Part shown: positions 54,850 through 64,000 of the stretch, piece by piece
Numbering within the stretch: the first letter of the stretch is position 1
Layout of the letters: each line of letters opens with the position of its first letter
Source: Aphrocallistes beatrix
Lineage: Eukaryota > Porifera > Hexactinellida > Sceptrulophora > Aphrocallistidae
Assembly: GCA_963281255.1 (NCBI GenBank)
Contig: OY725494.1
Coordinates: forward strand, 1,811,934 to 1,875,933
Reading direction: 5' to 3'
Length of the DNA: 64,000 bases
Notes under the pieces: model-generated
Told to the model about the DNA's origin: nothing
Databases searched by the model: none
What the model saw: only the letters and a program-made list of their open reading frames with translations
Position numbers and translations under genes: made by a program

Positions 54850-54855
54850 AATAAA
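54850..54855 (+). terminator. PSMB4: PSMB4 poly(A) signal AATAAA
   Basis: A canonical AATAAA lies 36 bp after the stop codon. It is followed by TTTGGTTCCAGTGC and T-rich sequence that could serve as cleavage and downstream elements. The 3' UTR would be only about 60 nt. Confidence 0.75.
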
Positions 54856-54954
54856 TTTGGTTCCAGTGCATATATATTATTTGACTATATTAGAATTTTC
54901 ATTTCAGCAATACTCTATAATTTTCATTCAAAATTCGAGTATAGAATGTATATT

Positions 54955-54989
54955 GAGTTAGGTCGATTCTAACAGTATCGACCTAACTC
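54955..54989. other. Perfect 13-bp hairpin downstream of PSMB4
   Basis: GAGTTAGGTCGAT, a 9-nt loop, and ATCGACCTAACTC form a perfect stem about 100 bp past the poly(A) signal. It could promote transcription pausing or be a MITE remnant. Nothing more can be said from sequence alone. Confidence 0.6.
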
Positions 54990-55501
54990 ACTAGATCAGT
55001 CTGGAGGCTTGAGTATTTTTTTGGAGATTTGTTAAAAAGTGGATAAAAGCATGAAAATTGGCACACTTTACTTAACGACATGTAATTTGTCATATTGGTC
55101 ATTTAATGCAAAAGTCTATTTATAATAATGATTCTTCTATTTTACATCTAGGAATTCAAATCAATCAGAAATATAAGTAGGTTGGATACATAAGCGTAAA
55201 GTGTAAACTTTGCCAATATTAGGGAGCCTGCTCCCCACCATCCTAATCAGTGCGAGATGGGACCGCACCCACTTTGAGAAGCAGATTATCCTAGTAGGGA
55301 TTTTTAATCGCGTGGCCGACACCCGAGGGAAAAACCAAATTTCACGCTTGCTCTTCAATAAAAAAACATCATTGTAACAAGATTCTCGCTACACCTCAGA
55401 TAAATTCACTTAAGGATATTAAAAGTCCGATAATGTTAGTTCATATTATTCAAATAATTGAATTCACTGGTCTTAGTTGTAAAGTTTATCACATAGTTCA
55501 A
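54990..55501. other. Downstream AT-rich DNA, no gene seen
   Basis: I see no coding similarity. A locally GC-richer stretch at 55225-55335 (GGGAGCCTGCTCCCCACC, ACACCCGAGGG) was checked for tRNA or rRNA features and shows none. Confidence 0.45.
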
Positions 55502-55590
55502 TACAAGCGCGCTTCGCTTGCTTTCGCTGCGAGGATTGCAGACACTTTATGTCAGCAGAGTATCCCTGCGGGCGCATGGAGTTACTCATT
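55502..55590 (+). repeat. R1-related head, second subfamily
   Basis: CAAGCGCGCTTCGCTTGCTT with CCCTGCGGGCGCATGGAGTT resembles the copy at 18245 more than the main R1 heads. As there, the following sequence (GTTACTCATTCTAGCC) is not the R1 body. Confidence 0.65.
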
Positions 55591-55733
55591 CTAGCCTATT
55601 TTAGGAATGTTTACTTTATATTAATATTGTAAACAAAGTTTAACAAATAATTTCTCATTTTGATCGGAAATATAATATTCGAAATCTACACCCCTAAACT
55701 CCCTATGTTAAACGTTGGAAAATAGTCTCTATC

Positions 55734-56960
55734 CATAGCCTACTATAATAAGGCCTCAGAGTAACTTGCGAATTTGGCACTAGGGATGCAGTAGAAGATG
55801 GTTGAAGAAATACATGAGCTGCCTTGAATCATTAACAAAGCACAATAGAGCTTAGGAATGTACTACCAGCATATATAAATATGGTGTCAAAGCACCCATA
55901 TCCGTTGTATTTAGATTAGTCATCAAATGATTGCGCAACAGGTTATATTTGGGTCAAATTTAGTGATTTTTAGAGGCCGTTTAAGGGCACTTCTAAGTGT
56001 TTTTATTATAAAGTTTTTCGCATAGAACTGAGAAGTGAATGTGTTATTAATACGAAAAATTTGGAAATTTTCATGGAATGTTCTTACATTCCAGTGTTGC
56101 TATGGAAACGCGTTTTGGTCAGTTGGGGCTATATTTTGAAAACAGCGATAGCTAGACATTCAAATATAATCCCATTTGATAGCAAATAGGCTACTTCATA
56201 TTTAGCTATAATCAGGGTATTATACAGCATTCCAGAGATACGCTCCTAATCTAAAATTTCTAAATTTCCATACGCCTAAATCGCTAAATGACATTATAAT
56301 GTTGGGTAAATTGAGTATTTTTCTGAATTTTTACGCTCCTAAACACTGCAGCTTAAAATCATACGCCTAAAGGAGCGTCTCGCGCTCCTAGATAATTCCT
56401 TGGCTATAATACAATTTCTGTGTCTAAATTCAATGGTTTACGAGATAGTCGACAAATTACCAAATGTGACCAATATGATAAATTGTCTAATAACTCGTAA
56501 ATTATTGAATTAATACATATAAATTGTATTATAGATAAATAGGAAGTAGCCTATTTGCTATCAAATGGGATTATATTTGAATAACTAGCTATCGCTGTTT
56601 TCAATATATAGCCCCAACTGACCAAAACACGTTTCCATAGCAACACTGGAATGTAAGAACATTCCATGAAAAATTCCAAATTTTTAGTATTAATAAAAAC
56701 ACTTAGAAATGCCCTTAAACGGCCTCTGAAAATCACTAAATTTGACCCAAATATAACCTGTTGCGCAATCATTTGATAGCTAATCTAAATTTTAACAACG
56801 GATATGGGTGCTTTGACACCATATTTATATATGCTGGTAATACATTCTTAAGCTCTATTGTGCTTTGTTAATGATTTAAGACAGCTCATGTATTCCTTCA
56901 TCCATCTTCTACCGCATCCCTGGTTAAGTTACTCTTAGGCCTTATATATAGTAGGCTATG
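55734..56960. mobile_element. P-derived foldback element, 1227 bp, 7-bp TSD
   Basis: CATAGCCTACTATAATAAGG and the mirrored CCTTATATATAGTAGGCTATG, with arms of about 500 bp, nearly identical to the element at 16049. The exact duplication CTCTATC lies at 55727-55733 and 56961-56967. A 190-bp hAT-like MITE plus its 8-bp duplication sits near the centre and accounts for the extra length. Confidence 0.9.
56213..56402. mobile_element. hAT-like MITE, 190 bp, perfect 8-bp TSD
   Basis: CAGGGTATTATACAGC at the left pairs with CAAGGAATTATC read inward from the right. GCTATAAT is duplicated exactly at 56205-56212 and 56403-56410; removing the insert and one duplicate recreates the unbroken foldback sequence seen at 16509. 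Internal GGAGCGTCTCGCGCTCC is a further palindrome. Second copy at 14132. Confidence 0.92.
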
Positions 56961-57018
56961 CTCTATCCTATTTTTAGAATTTACTAAATCAATGCATCTA
57001 TTATAAATAAAAGTAAAC

Positions 57019-58092
57019 CATTGTCTACTGTACGTATATAAGGCCTCACAGTAACTTGCGGATTTGGGACTAGGGATGCAGTAGAAGATGGTTGAACTAA
57101 TAAATGAGCTGCCTTAAATAATTAATAAAGCACAATAGAGCTTAAGAATGTATCACCAGCATATATAAATATGGTGTGAAAGTACCCATATCCGTTGTTA
57201 AAATTTAGATTAGTCACCATATGATTGCGCAATAGGTTATATTTGTGACAAATTTAGTGATTTTAGAGGTCGTTTAAGGGCACTTATAAGTGTTTTTATT
57301 ATAAAACTTTTCGCATAGAACTGAGATGTGAATGGGTTAATACGAAAAATTTTATTTTTTTCATGAAATGTTGCGACATTCCAGTGTTGCTATAGAAACG
57401 TGTTTTGGTCAGTTGGGAATATATCTCGAAAACCGCGATAGCTAGACATTCAAAATATTCCATTAGATAGCGAATATACTACTTCCTATTAAGCGATAAT
57501 ATAATTTCTACGTCTAAATCAATGGTTTACGAGATATCCGACAAATTGCTAAATGTGACCAATGTGTTAAATTGTCTAATAACTCGTAAACCATTGAATT
57601 TAGACAAATTATATTAAAACTTAATAGGATATAGTTAATTGGCTATATAGCTAATGGAATTACATTAGAATGTCTAGCTCTTGTGATTTTCAAGATATGA
57701 TCCCAACTGACCACAAAACGTTTCCAAAGCGAACACTGGAATGTAGCAACATTCCATGAAAAAATTCCAAATTTTTCATATTATATCAATTCACAATCGC
57801 AGTTCTATGCGAAAATTTTTTAATAAAACACAAGTGCCCTTAAACGACCTCTAAAATCACTAATTTGTCACAAATATAACCTATTGCGCAATCATATGGT
57901 GACTAATCTAAATTTTATCAACAGAAATGGTACTTAGACACCATATTTATATATGTTGGTAATACATTCCTAAGCTCTATTGTGCTTTATTAATGATTTA
58001 AGGCAGCTCATTTATTAGTTTAACCATTTTCTCCCACATCCCTAGTCCCAAATCCGCAAGTTACTGTGAGGACTTATATACAGTAGGCTATG
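57019..58092. mobile_element. P-derived foldback element, 1074 bp, 7-bp TSD
   Basis: The left end CATTGTCTACTGTACGTATA (two changes from consensus) and the right end TATACAGTAGGCTATG enclose mirrored arms of about 500 bp (CACAGTAACTTGCGGATTTG / CAAATCCGCAAGTTACTGTG are exact complements). The exact duplication AGTAAAC lies at 57012-57018 and 58093-58099. It lies only 51 bp from the preceding foldback element. Confidence 0.9.
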
Positions 58093-58099
58093 AGTAAAC

Positions 58100-58810
58100 A
58101 AATAATTTATCAGATAGATTCGAAAAAACGATATTCGAACTCTACCCCCTTAACTCCCCAAGTCAACCGTTTGAAACTAGTCTCTTGCGATTTTTAAAAA
58201 TTCATCAAATGGTCATAAATATGTATATAAAGATGTGAAAATATACACAAATTTTTTTTATTGCTATACACATAATATTATTGTGACATCTATATACATA
58301 TATATCTATATATTTAAGTTATTGCTTTGAAGTATTAATAAGAATGACAGCCTACAATAGCGTCGTACAATGATTTATATTGTGAGAGTGAAGTCGTGCA
58401 TCGTATTGTGTAGAAAAGGTGTGAAAATTTCGCTTAGATCAACTTAATCGTAGATTCATCATTTGACACCTACATGCCAATTTTCGTATCTCTACGACTT
58501 GCCAATTCTTCAATCAATTCGGACAAACATACAAACAAACAAAAAATCCTAGCATTATAATATATAAAGTTTACAGACTATCGCGACGAACTATACTATG
58601 TATATTAATGAAATTCGACTATGCATGCAAAATCGGGATTTCCCATCCCGACCGAAGTGGTGTCAGGATTCGGGAATCAAAGCAAAATCGGGATGGTTGA
58701 ACACTCTGAAGGAGGGTAGAGTGTTTTAACTGAGTGGAAGATCTCCCGGGGGCAGGGGCACAACTGCCCACCCCCAATAATATGTATCCTTACCATTAAA
58801 TCTCGATGAA
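58100..58810. repeat. Interspersed-repeat 3' end and AT-rich DNA
   Basis: ACACCTACATGCCAATTTTCG, CTCTACGACTTGCC, TTCTTCAATCAATTCGGACA and ACATACAAACAAACAAAAA near 58465-58545 parallel the R1 tail (ACATGCCAAAAATCAG, TTCTTCAATCAATTCG), so this is probably a distant relative of R1. TATCCTTACCATTAAATCTCG near 58784 matches the outer module found at R1 ends. Confidence 0.5.
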
Positions 58811-58816
58811 TATATA

Positions 58817-59297
58817 TAGGACATTAGTCGATCCTCAAAAAAAGGATCTAGATCCAGATCCGGATCCTAACTAATAAAAGGATCTTCGATCCGATCACGA
58901 TCCTAATTTTATAAAAGAATCTTCGATCCGTATCACGATCCCCAAAAAGATCTTTTCAATAATTGTCAGATGACTATCATTTTTAGTACAGTTCCTGGAA
59001 GGAGATGCCTTATGGCATGGACGGCGTACAATGTCCGTTTGCGGCAGCCTGGGGCGAAATTAGTGCTTAAGTTAGTATTCAAACCATAAAACACATTAAA
59101 AAATAGATTTAATCAACATAAAACACTTTAAGCTCCAACTTGGGGATTAAAAAGAAAAAGGATCGGATCAAATTCATTAAAAGTTTCGATCCTATCCCGA
59201 TCCTACTTTTAAAAAGGATCGTCGATCCGATCTCGATCCTCAAAAAAGGATCGCGATCCGGATCTTTCGATCATGGATCAAAATATCCTAATCCCCT
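58817..59297. mobile_element. GATC-dense palindromic element, ~480 bp
   Basis: Two arms of about 130 bp (58828-58955 and 59155-59285) consist of variations on GGATCTTCGATCCGATCACG and GGATCGTCGATCCGATCTCG. I count 25 GATC sites in about 480 bp. The outer edges (TAGGACATTAG and CTAATCCCCTA) are weak inverted repeats. The 200-bp centre (CCTTATGGCATGGACGGCG) is non-coding. It is probably a MITE of unknown superfamily. Confidence 0.7.
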
Positions 59298-59310
59298 ATA
59301 TATATGTATA

Positions 59311-59787
59311 CACTGCCTGAACAAAAGTATTCGTACACCCCATAATTTCCCATACAAATAGTGATAATACTAATATATTTAGCGAGTCAAGGTATTTAAA
59401 TGATAAGAGATACGCTTAATTGAACTTCAAATTCGAATTCTCCATATTCGAATTACTCACTTTTTAATCTTTCAACCTGTTTACACTCCCACAAGGTTAA
59501 ACATTTTCAAACTGTGCCACCTCATACCACCAATGCCATCATATACAATGGTGATCACTCGTGACATGTGGCATAGGAAAGCAAATGCTGAAAATACTTA
59601 ATCTTAAAGAAGAGCAATTAAGCTGAAAACTTATAAAGTGGGTAATTTGAATGTTGGGAATTCGAATTTGAAGTCAAATTAAGCGTATCTCTTACCAATT
59701 AAATACCTTGACTCGCTAAATAAATCAGTATTATGACTATTTGTATGAGGAATTATGGGGTGTACGAATACTTTTGTTCAGGCAGTG
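59311..59787. mobile_element. Tc1/mariner-type MITE, 477 bp, TA duplication
   Basis: CACTGCCTGAACAAAAGTAT to ATACTTTTGTTCAGGCAGTG with TA on both sides (59309-59310, 59788-59789). Inverted repeats of about 145 bp. Closest to the copy at 20662. Confidence 0.88.
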
Positions 59788-59853
59788 TATATATATATAT
59801 ATATGTTACGAATTGATTAAAGAAATGCTGAAATTTTGATAAAACGTGTATAT

Positions 59854-62085
59854 CAGAGGTTCTTAACCTGGGGGGCGTCATTATCATTTCAGGGGGGCGT
59901 GGCATTTGATTTCGAATTTTGAATTTTTCGAGTGTATAAATCATTACATTTTTGACATGGCTAGTACTTACATTTTAAGCTTGGTGCCTCGAATATCATC
60001 CATAATGTGAATTTAGAATCTATTTTAAAAGGGACAAATAACCACCTCGTTCTAACCAACTTGGTTATAATGGGACTTCAGTGTGTATGTATATATCCTA
60101 TAGACAATTTATACCTCCCTAATCGGTATTTACAACCCTCTAATCCAATAATTTTACAATTTAGCCATGGCTAGCAGTGCTAAAAGAGAAAATACTTGGA
60201 TGATTATATCAAGTATGGATCTATCTTTACCAGCCTAGATAGTGCTGAAATACCACAATGTGTCGTTTGTTATAAACCTCTGAGTAATGATGCAATGCGT
60301 CCCACACGATTGGGGAGACATTTGAATACTAATCATCCAGAGTTGGTCGAAAAGCCTAAAACATATTTCGCTGCAAGGCTGTCATCGTTGAAACGGATGA
60401 AATTGGACACTAGTGGTGATTTTCGTCGCGATTCAGCTGGTATAATGGAAGCTTCATACAAAATTTCACTATTAATTGCGAGAGGAAAAAAGCCACACAG
60501 CATCTGCGAATCCCTTTTGAAGCCTTGTATTCTGAGTACAGCAAAGTTGGTTTTTGGAGAGGAGAGCGCCAAAAAATTATCCAAAATTTCTCTGTCCGAC
60601 TCTACTGTCAAGCTTCGGATTGATGAATTAGCAGATGTAAAAATCCAGGTAGTAGAGAAGGTCAAACATTCGCCATTCTTGCTATCCAATGTGACGAGAC
60701 AACGGATGTATCTCAATGTTCTCAGTTACTTGTTGATGTACGTTTCATTGAAAAAGAAAATCTGGAGGAAGAGATGTTGTTTGTTACCCACTAGAAACAT
60801 CTACAAAGGTTGATGATATTCTTGCAGTGTCATCCAATTTCTTTGATGAAAACAATCTTTCTTGGGATAAATTAGTTGGTATCTGTACGGATGGAGCTCC
60901 TGCGATGATTGGTTCGCGTTCTGGGTTTATTACTAAAGTCAAAACACCATCATTCATCGCGAAGCACTAGCCGCAAAGACCCTCCCTGTAGAACTGATGG
61001 ATTCACTGAATGCTGTGATCAAGATTGTAAATATCATAAAGACAAGTGCTCTGAACACTCGATTGTTCGCACAGCTGTGTCGTGATATAGGAACATACCA
61101 TGAAACATTATTATTCCACACGAATATTCGCTGGCTATCAAAAGGAAACATGTTGGAAAGGTTTTCTGAGTTGAACGATGAGGTGGAGGTATTTCTTGAA
61201 AATCAAATGAAGTTTGACCTACTTGCACTTTTATATTCAAAAGACTTTGGGCTGTCTTTAGCCTACCTTGTTGATATATTTGAGGCGTTGAACACACAAC
61301 CGCAAGCTGCAAGTTAGACAAAGCAATATCATTTATCATTACGATGCCATTCGTGCCTTCATCGCAAAGCTGGATTTGTGGAGGTATCGAATTTTGAACA
61401 AAAATACAGCATCATTCCCACACCTTGATGAAGCACTCAAAGGTAAAGAAGCTGAGTGAGAACCTCCATGAATCAATTCGAATACATCTTGACATCCTTA
61501 GAAATGAATTCCTTCGATATTTCCCGGATATTCAAGAAGAGAGGCCGGAATGGAAACTGATCAGAAATCCCTTTCTCACAGATGTGGGGAATGTTCCTGA
61601 GGTCATGCAAGAAGAGTTTTTGGACATGAAGTATAATTCCTCTGCGATTGATGATTTTAACAATCTACCATTAGACAAGTTCTGAGTTAAATATTTGTCG
61701 GTGTACCAGGATCTCAGCCTGCTAGCATTGCGTGTCATTGTACGATTTTCTTCAACCTATCTCTGTGAGACAGGATTTTCAACATTAGTGCTCATAAAGA
61801 CTAAGTATCGTTTAGTGCTCATAAAGACTAAGTATAGCAGGATGGATGTAGAAGCTGACCTACGTTGTGCCCTCTCAGAAACAACACCAAGGATTCAAAA
61901 TATTGTTGCTAAAAAACAGATTCAACCATCACATTGATACTTTACCCAATCAGTTAATCAGCTACTCAATTATTCAAAATAATTAAAATATGTACATTTA
62001 ACAAATAGATTTCAAAGTCAAGGGGACATAACGATTTAATGGTTATAAAAGGGGGGCGTAAGGACAAAAAGATTAAGAACCTCTG
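59854..62085 (+). mobile_element. Complete hAT element, 2232 bp, perfect 8-bp TSD
   Basis: CAGAGGTTCTTAACCTGGGG and, read inward from the right, CAGAGGTTCTTAATC are the termini. GGGGGGCGT motifs lie just inside both. GTGTATAT is duplicated exactly at 59846-59853 and 62086-62093. It encodes a ZBED5-like transposase with several frame breaks. It is inserted in an inverted R1 fragment. Confidence 0.93.
60166..61937 (+). pseudogene. hAT transposase, ZBED5-like, frameshifted
   Basis: The probable start is ATG at 60166 (MASSAKRENT), followed by a frameshift near 60196. A BED-type zinc finger follows (QCVVCYKPLSNDAM, then LGRHLNTNHPE), then SYKISLLIARGKKPHSICE and the first catalytic region near CDETTDVS (about 60700, in a shifted frame). 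Next come GICTDGAPAMIGSRSGF, FIAKH, IIKTSALNTRLFAQLCRDIG, FHTNIRWLSKGNMLERF, and the C-terminal region FSSTYLCETGFSTLVLIKTK ending at 61937. The dimerisation region contains a 24-bp tandem duplication (GTGCTCATAAAGACTAAGTAT) near 61790-61835. Frame changes near 60196, 60720, 60970, 61320 and 61690 make it inactive. Confidence 0.88.
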
Positions 62086-62184
62086 GTGTATATTAATATA
62101 TCTCAAATATGATCATATCATCAAAAATGACTCATCACTCTGTTATTAATCAAGAAAGATTGATAATAATCCGATTTTTTCCTG

Positions 62185-62612
62185 GGGCACATTGATTAAT
62201 TATAAGGGAGATAACATCTCTAAATACGTCAGTCCTACTGTTATAATCGATATTGCACAATAAATCACCAAATTTTCAAATTTTTAAATTTTGATGCGTA
62301 ATGATGACGTCATAACAAAGTGATGAGTCATCATTTTTTGATAACAGTTGTATCACATGTGAGGTATTGAAATTTTAATAGAATGTGGACACATTCTATT
62401 AAAATTTCAGGCTATTGTCACTTAAAATGGCTGGGAGTTATGGTCAAAAAACTGAAATTTCTAATTCTAAAAAGGGTGACAATGATGTCATAATTCCATG
62501 ATGAGTCGACATTTTCGTCTGAGCTCAGAACTTAGTGGAGTCATAGCTAAAAGACTCCCACATGCCCAAAATCAGCTTTCTGTGCCTGGCAGTTTCTTTA
62601 ATCAATTCGTTA
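62185..62612 (+). repeat. R1 copy lacking the head
   Basis: Begins GGGGCACATTGATTAATTAT, with body GATGACGTCATAACAAAGTG and TGAGTCATC, a small inverted duplication (ATTTTAATAGAATGTGGACA next to ATTCTATTAAAATTTCAG), and the tail to CAATTCGTTACAGACATATA. It is followed by CCTTACTATTAAAACTCGATT, a TG run, and an inverted R1 copy. Confidence 0.85.
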
Positions 62613-62649
62613 CAGACATATATATATCCTTACTATTAAAACTCGATTA

Positions 62650-62651
<2 letters not shown>

Positions 62652-62712
<61 letters not shown>
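62652..62712. repeat. (TG)n microsatellite, ~60 bp
   Basis: A pure TG run between two R1 copies in tail-to-tail orientation. The overlapping Cys/Val and His/Thr open frames are artefacts. Confidence 0.97.
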
Positions 62713-62720
<8 letters not shown>

Positions 62721-62741
62721 CTATATATCTATATATATATA

Positions 62742-63182
62742 TCTGTAACGAATTGATTGAAGAAACTGCCAAGCACAGAAAGCTGATTTTTGGCATGTGG
62801 GGGTCTTTGGCTATGGCTCCACTAAGTTCTGAGCTCAGACGAAAATGTAGACTCATCATGGAATTATGACGTCATTGTTACCTTTTTTATAATCTGAAAT
62901 TTCAGTTTTTGACCCTTAACTATACCACACATATGATGGAACTATCATCCAAAATGATCACTCATCACTTTGTTATGACGTCATCATTATGCATAAAAAT
63001 TCTAAAATTGACAAATTTGGTGATTTTTCGAGTGATAACGATTTTAACAGTAAGACAGACATATTTGGAGATGTTATCTTCCTTATAATAAATCAATGCG
63101 ACCCCAGGCGACCGAAGGGAGCCTCAGGCGGACACAAAGTGTCCGCCAGCCGCACAGCGCAAGTAAGCGAAGCGCGCTTGTA
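62742..63182 (-). repeat. R1 copy, inverted, full length
   Basis: Tail TCTGTAACGAATTGATTGAAG, body with TTATGACGTCATTGTTACC and TATGACGTCATCATTATGC, head GCGACCGAAGGGAGCCTC, GCGGACACAAAGTGTCCGCC and AGCGAAGCGCGCTTG. The part between tail and body near 62905-62925 is shortened. Confidence 0.9.
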
Positions 63183-63202
63183 TATATAGTATATATATAC
63201 AG

Positions 63203-64000
63203 GGAAACACAAAAATACTGTTACTACTTTTATTACAACCACGTCTTTTGAATAATGACTGAGAGGTCCCTGTAAAATGAATCTTATACTCCACTATACT
63301 ACATCTATTTTCAGTATAAACAATTTCTAGCATATTACGTAAATATTTTTCCTGATCTTGCCTGAGTTGTGATGGAGTCTAGGCGTTCTGGTGATTGAAT
63401 TATTTAAAACCGGTAAGACCAGGAATCAAATTGCTTCCTTGCTCAATACGATACGAACAGGATGTTTATATCGCGAACCTTGTCACTGTTTTCTGATACT
63501 GGTGACGTGCTAGACCGACCACGACCTGGCCGCCCACGAACAGCAAGGACTATTTCTATGACCAAGAGGGTCTTGCAACGGATCAAGCGAAATCCCGCCA
63601 GAAGCATCAGAAAAATGGCCAAGGAAATGAAAACGAAAGGATTTGGGGATGAAACATTACAAAAGGCATAAGCGACAGCTACTTACAACTCTAAATAAGA
63701 AAAAGAGGTTGGAAAGATGCAAGGCCATGCTTTCACGTTTCACACATGACCGACACAATCAAATCATTTTCTCTGATGAGAAAGTTTTTACGGTTCAACA
63801 CATCTTGAACAAACAAAATCACAGGATATTGGCTACAGACAAGAGTACTTTGCCTGAATCAAGTTTTCGGATCCCTACGACCAAAAAACCAGCATCAGTC
63901 ATGGTTTGGGCTGGTGCCACGGCAAGTGGTCGGACACAATTAGCATTTATCCCCGAAGGGGTCAAAGTCAACCAATTGGTTTATCAAGAGACCATTCTTG
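63203..64000 (+). mobile_element. Tc1/mariner element, runs off the window
   Basis: CAGGGAAACACAAAAATACTG preceded by TATA at about 63199-63202 looks like a terminus, 170 bp before transposase sequence. The right end lies beyond the window. Confidence 0.6.
63372..64000 (+). pseudogene. Tc1/mariner transposase, 5' part, frameshifted
   Basis: ELFKTGKTRNQIASLLN is the first helix-turn-helix (near 63390-63450). After a frameshift come RPRPGRPRTARTISMTKRVL and ARSIRKMAKEMKTKGFGD, the linker and second helix-turn-helix, to a stop at 63671. The next frame has LERCKAMLSRFTHDRHNQII, FSDEKVFTVQHILNKQN with the first catalytic Asp, and KPASVMVWAGATASGRTQLA. The second Asp and the end are outside the window, so the subfamily cannot be set. 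Confidence 0.8.

Larger units (their letters stand above)
59806..62155 (-). repeat. R1 partial copy split by a hAT element
   Basis: GTTACGAATTGATTAAAGAAA with GCTGAAATTTTGATAAAACG (59806-59853) and ATATCTCAAATATGATC with ATGACTCATCACTCTGTTAT (62094-62155) are inverted R1 tail and body pieces. The hAT element and its duplication separate them. Confidence 0.7.

Noticed and set aside
55225-55335. GC-rich stretch that might be a tRNA or rRNA fragment
   Set aside because: No acceptor stem, T-loop or conserved rRNA core sequence could be found.
62654-62869. Cys/Val-repeat and His/Thr-repeat open frames
   Set aside because: They arise from the (TG)n run plus the R1 tail.

Overview
This is animal nuclear DNA: AT-rich, with GT-AG introns, an AATAAA poly(A) signal and a very dense transposon load. 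The mobile families (P-superfamily with THAP domains, Tc1/mariner, hAT, PIF/Harbinger, Helitron, Ty3/gypsy, RAG1-like) and the arthropod-like proteasome protein suggest an arthropod. A copepod of the sea-louse type is my guess, not something the sequence proves. There are no bacterial operons, rRNA or CRISPR arrays.

One host gene runs through most of the window. Three + strand exons (2556-2805, 13689-13942, 54532-54813) join in phase into a 261-residue proteasome subunit beta type-4 (PSMB4, the non-catalytic beta7 subunit). Its introns are 10.9 kb and 40.6 kb, so only 786 of about 52,260 bp are coding. Nearly everything else is mobile DNA inside or beside this gene.

Layout: 1-2555 is upstream DNA with a MITE and a dead Tc1 copy ending about 114 bp before the start codon. 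2806-13688 (intron 1) holds mariner-like and pogo/Tigger-like MITEs, the fragment of a widespread invertebrate repeat protein, several copies of a roughly 600-bp repeat that I call R1, a 2-kb P element with a decayed THAP gene, and a hAT MITE. 13943-54531 (intron 2) holds a full-length mariner, P-derived foldback elements, tandem R1 copies, minisatellites, a Helitron helicase split by a P element that itself carries a hAT MITE, gypsy and hAT fragments, two RAG1-like transposase fossils, an intact Harbinger transposase, and a 3-kb P element. 54814-64000 is downstream DNA with two foldback elements, a GATC-dense palindromic element, a complete hAT element with 8-bp target duplications, more R1, and a Tc1/mariner gene that runs off the window.

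The most notable observations are (1) a P-superfamily group in which all six copies with both ends visible are flanked by exact 7-bp target duplications rather than the 8 bp usual for P elements; (2) 1-kb foldback derivatives of that family that are almost wholly palindromic; (3) two RAG1-like transposase remnants in one intron; and (4) the R1 repeat, with its hairpin-rich GC head, CRE and AP-1 motifs and TA-rich tail, whose insertion class I cannot assign.
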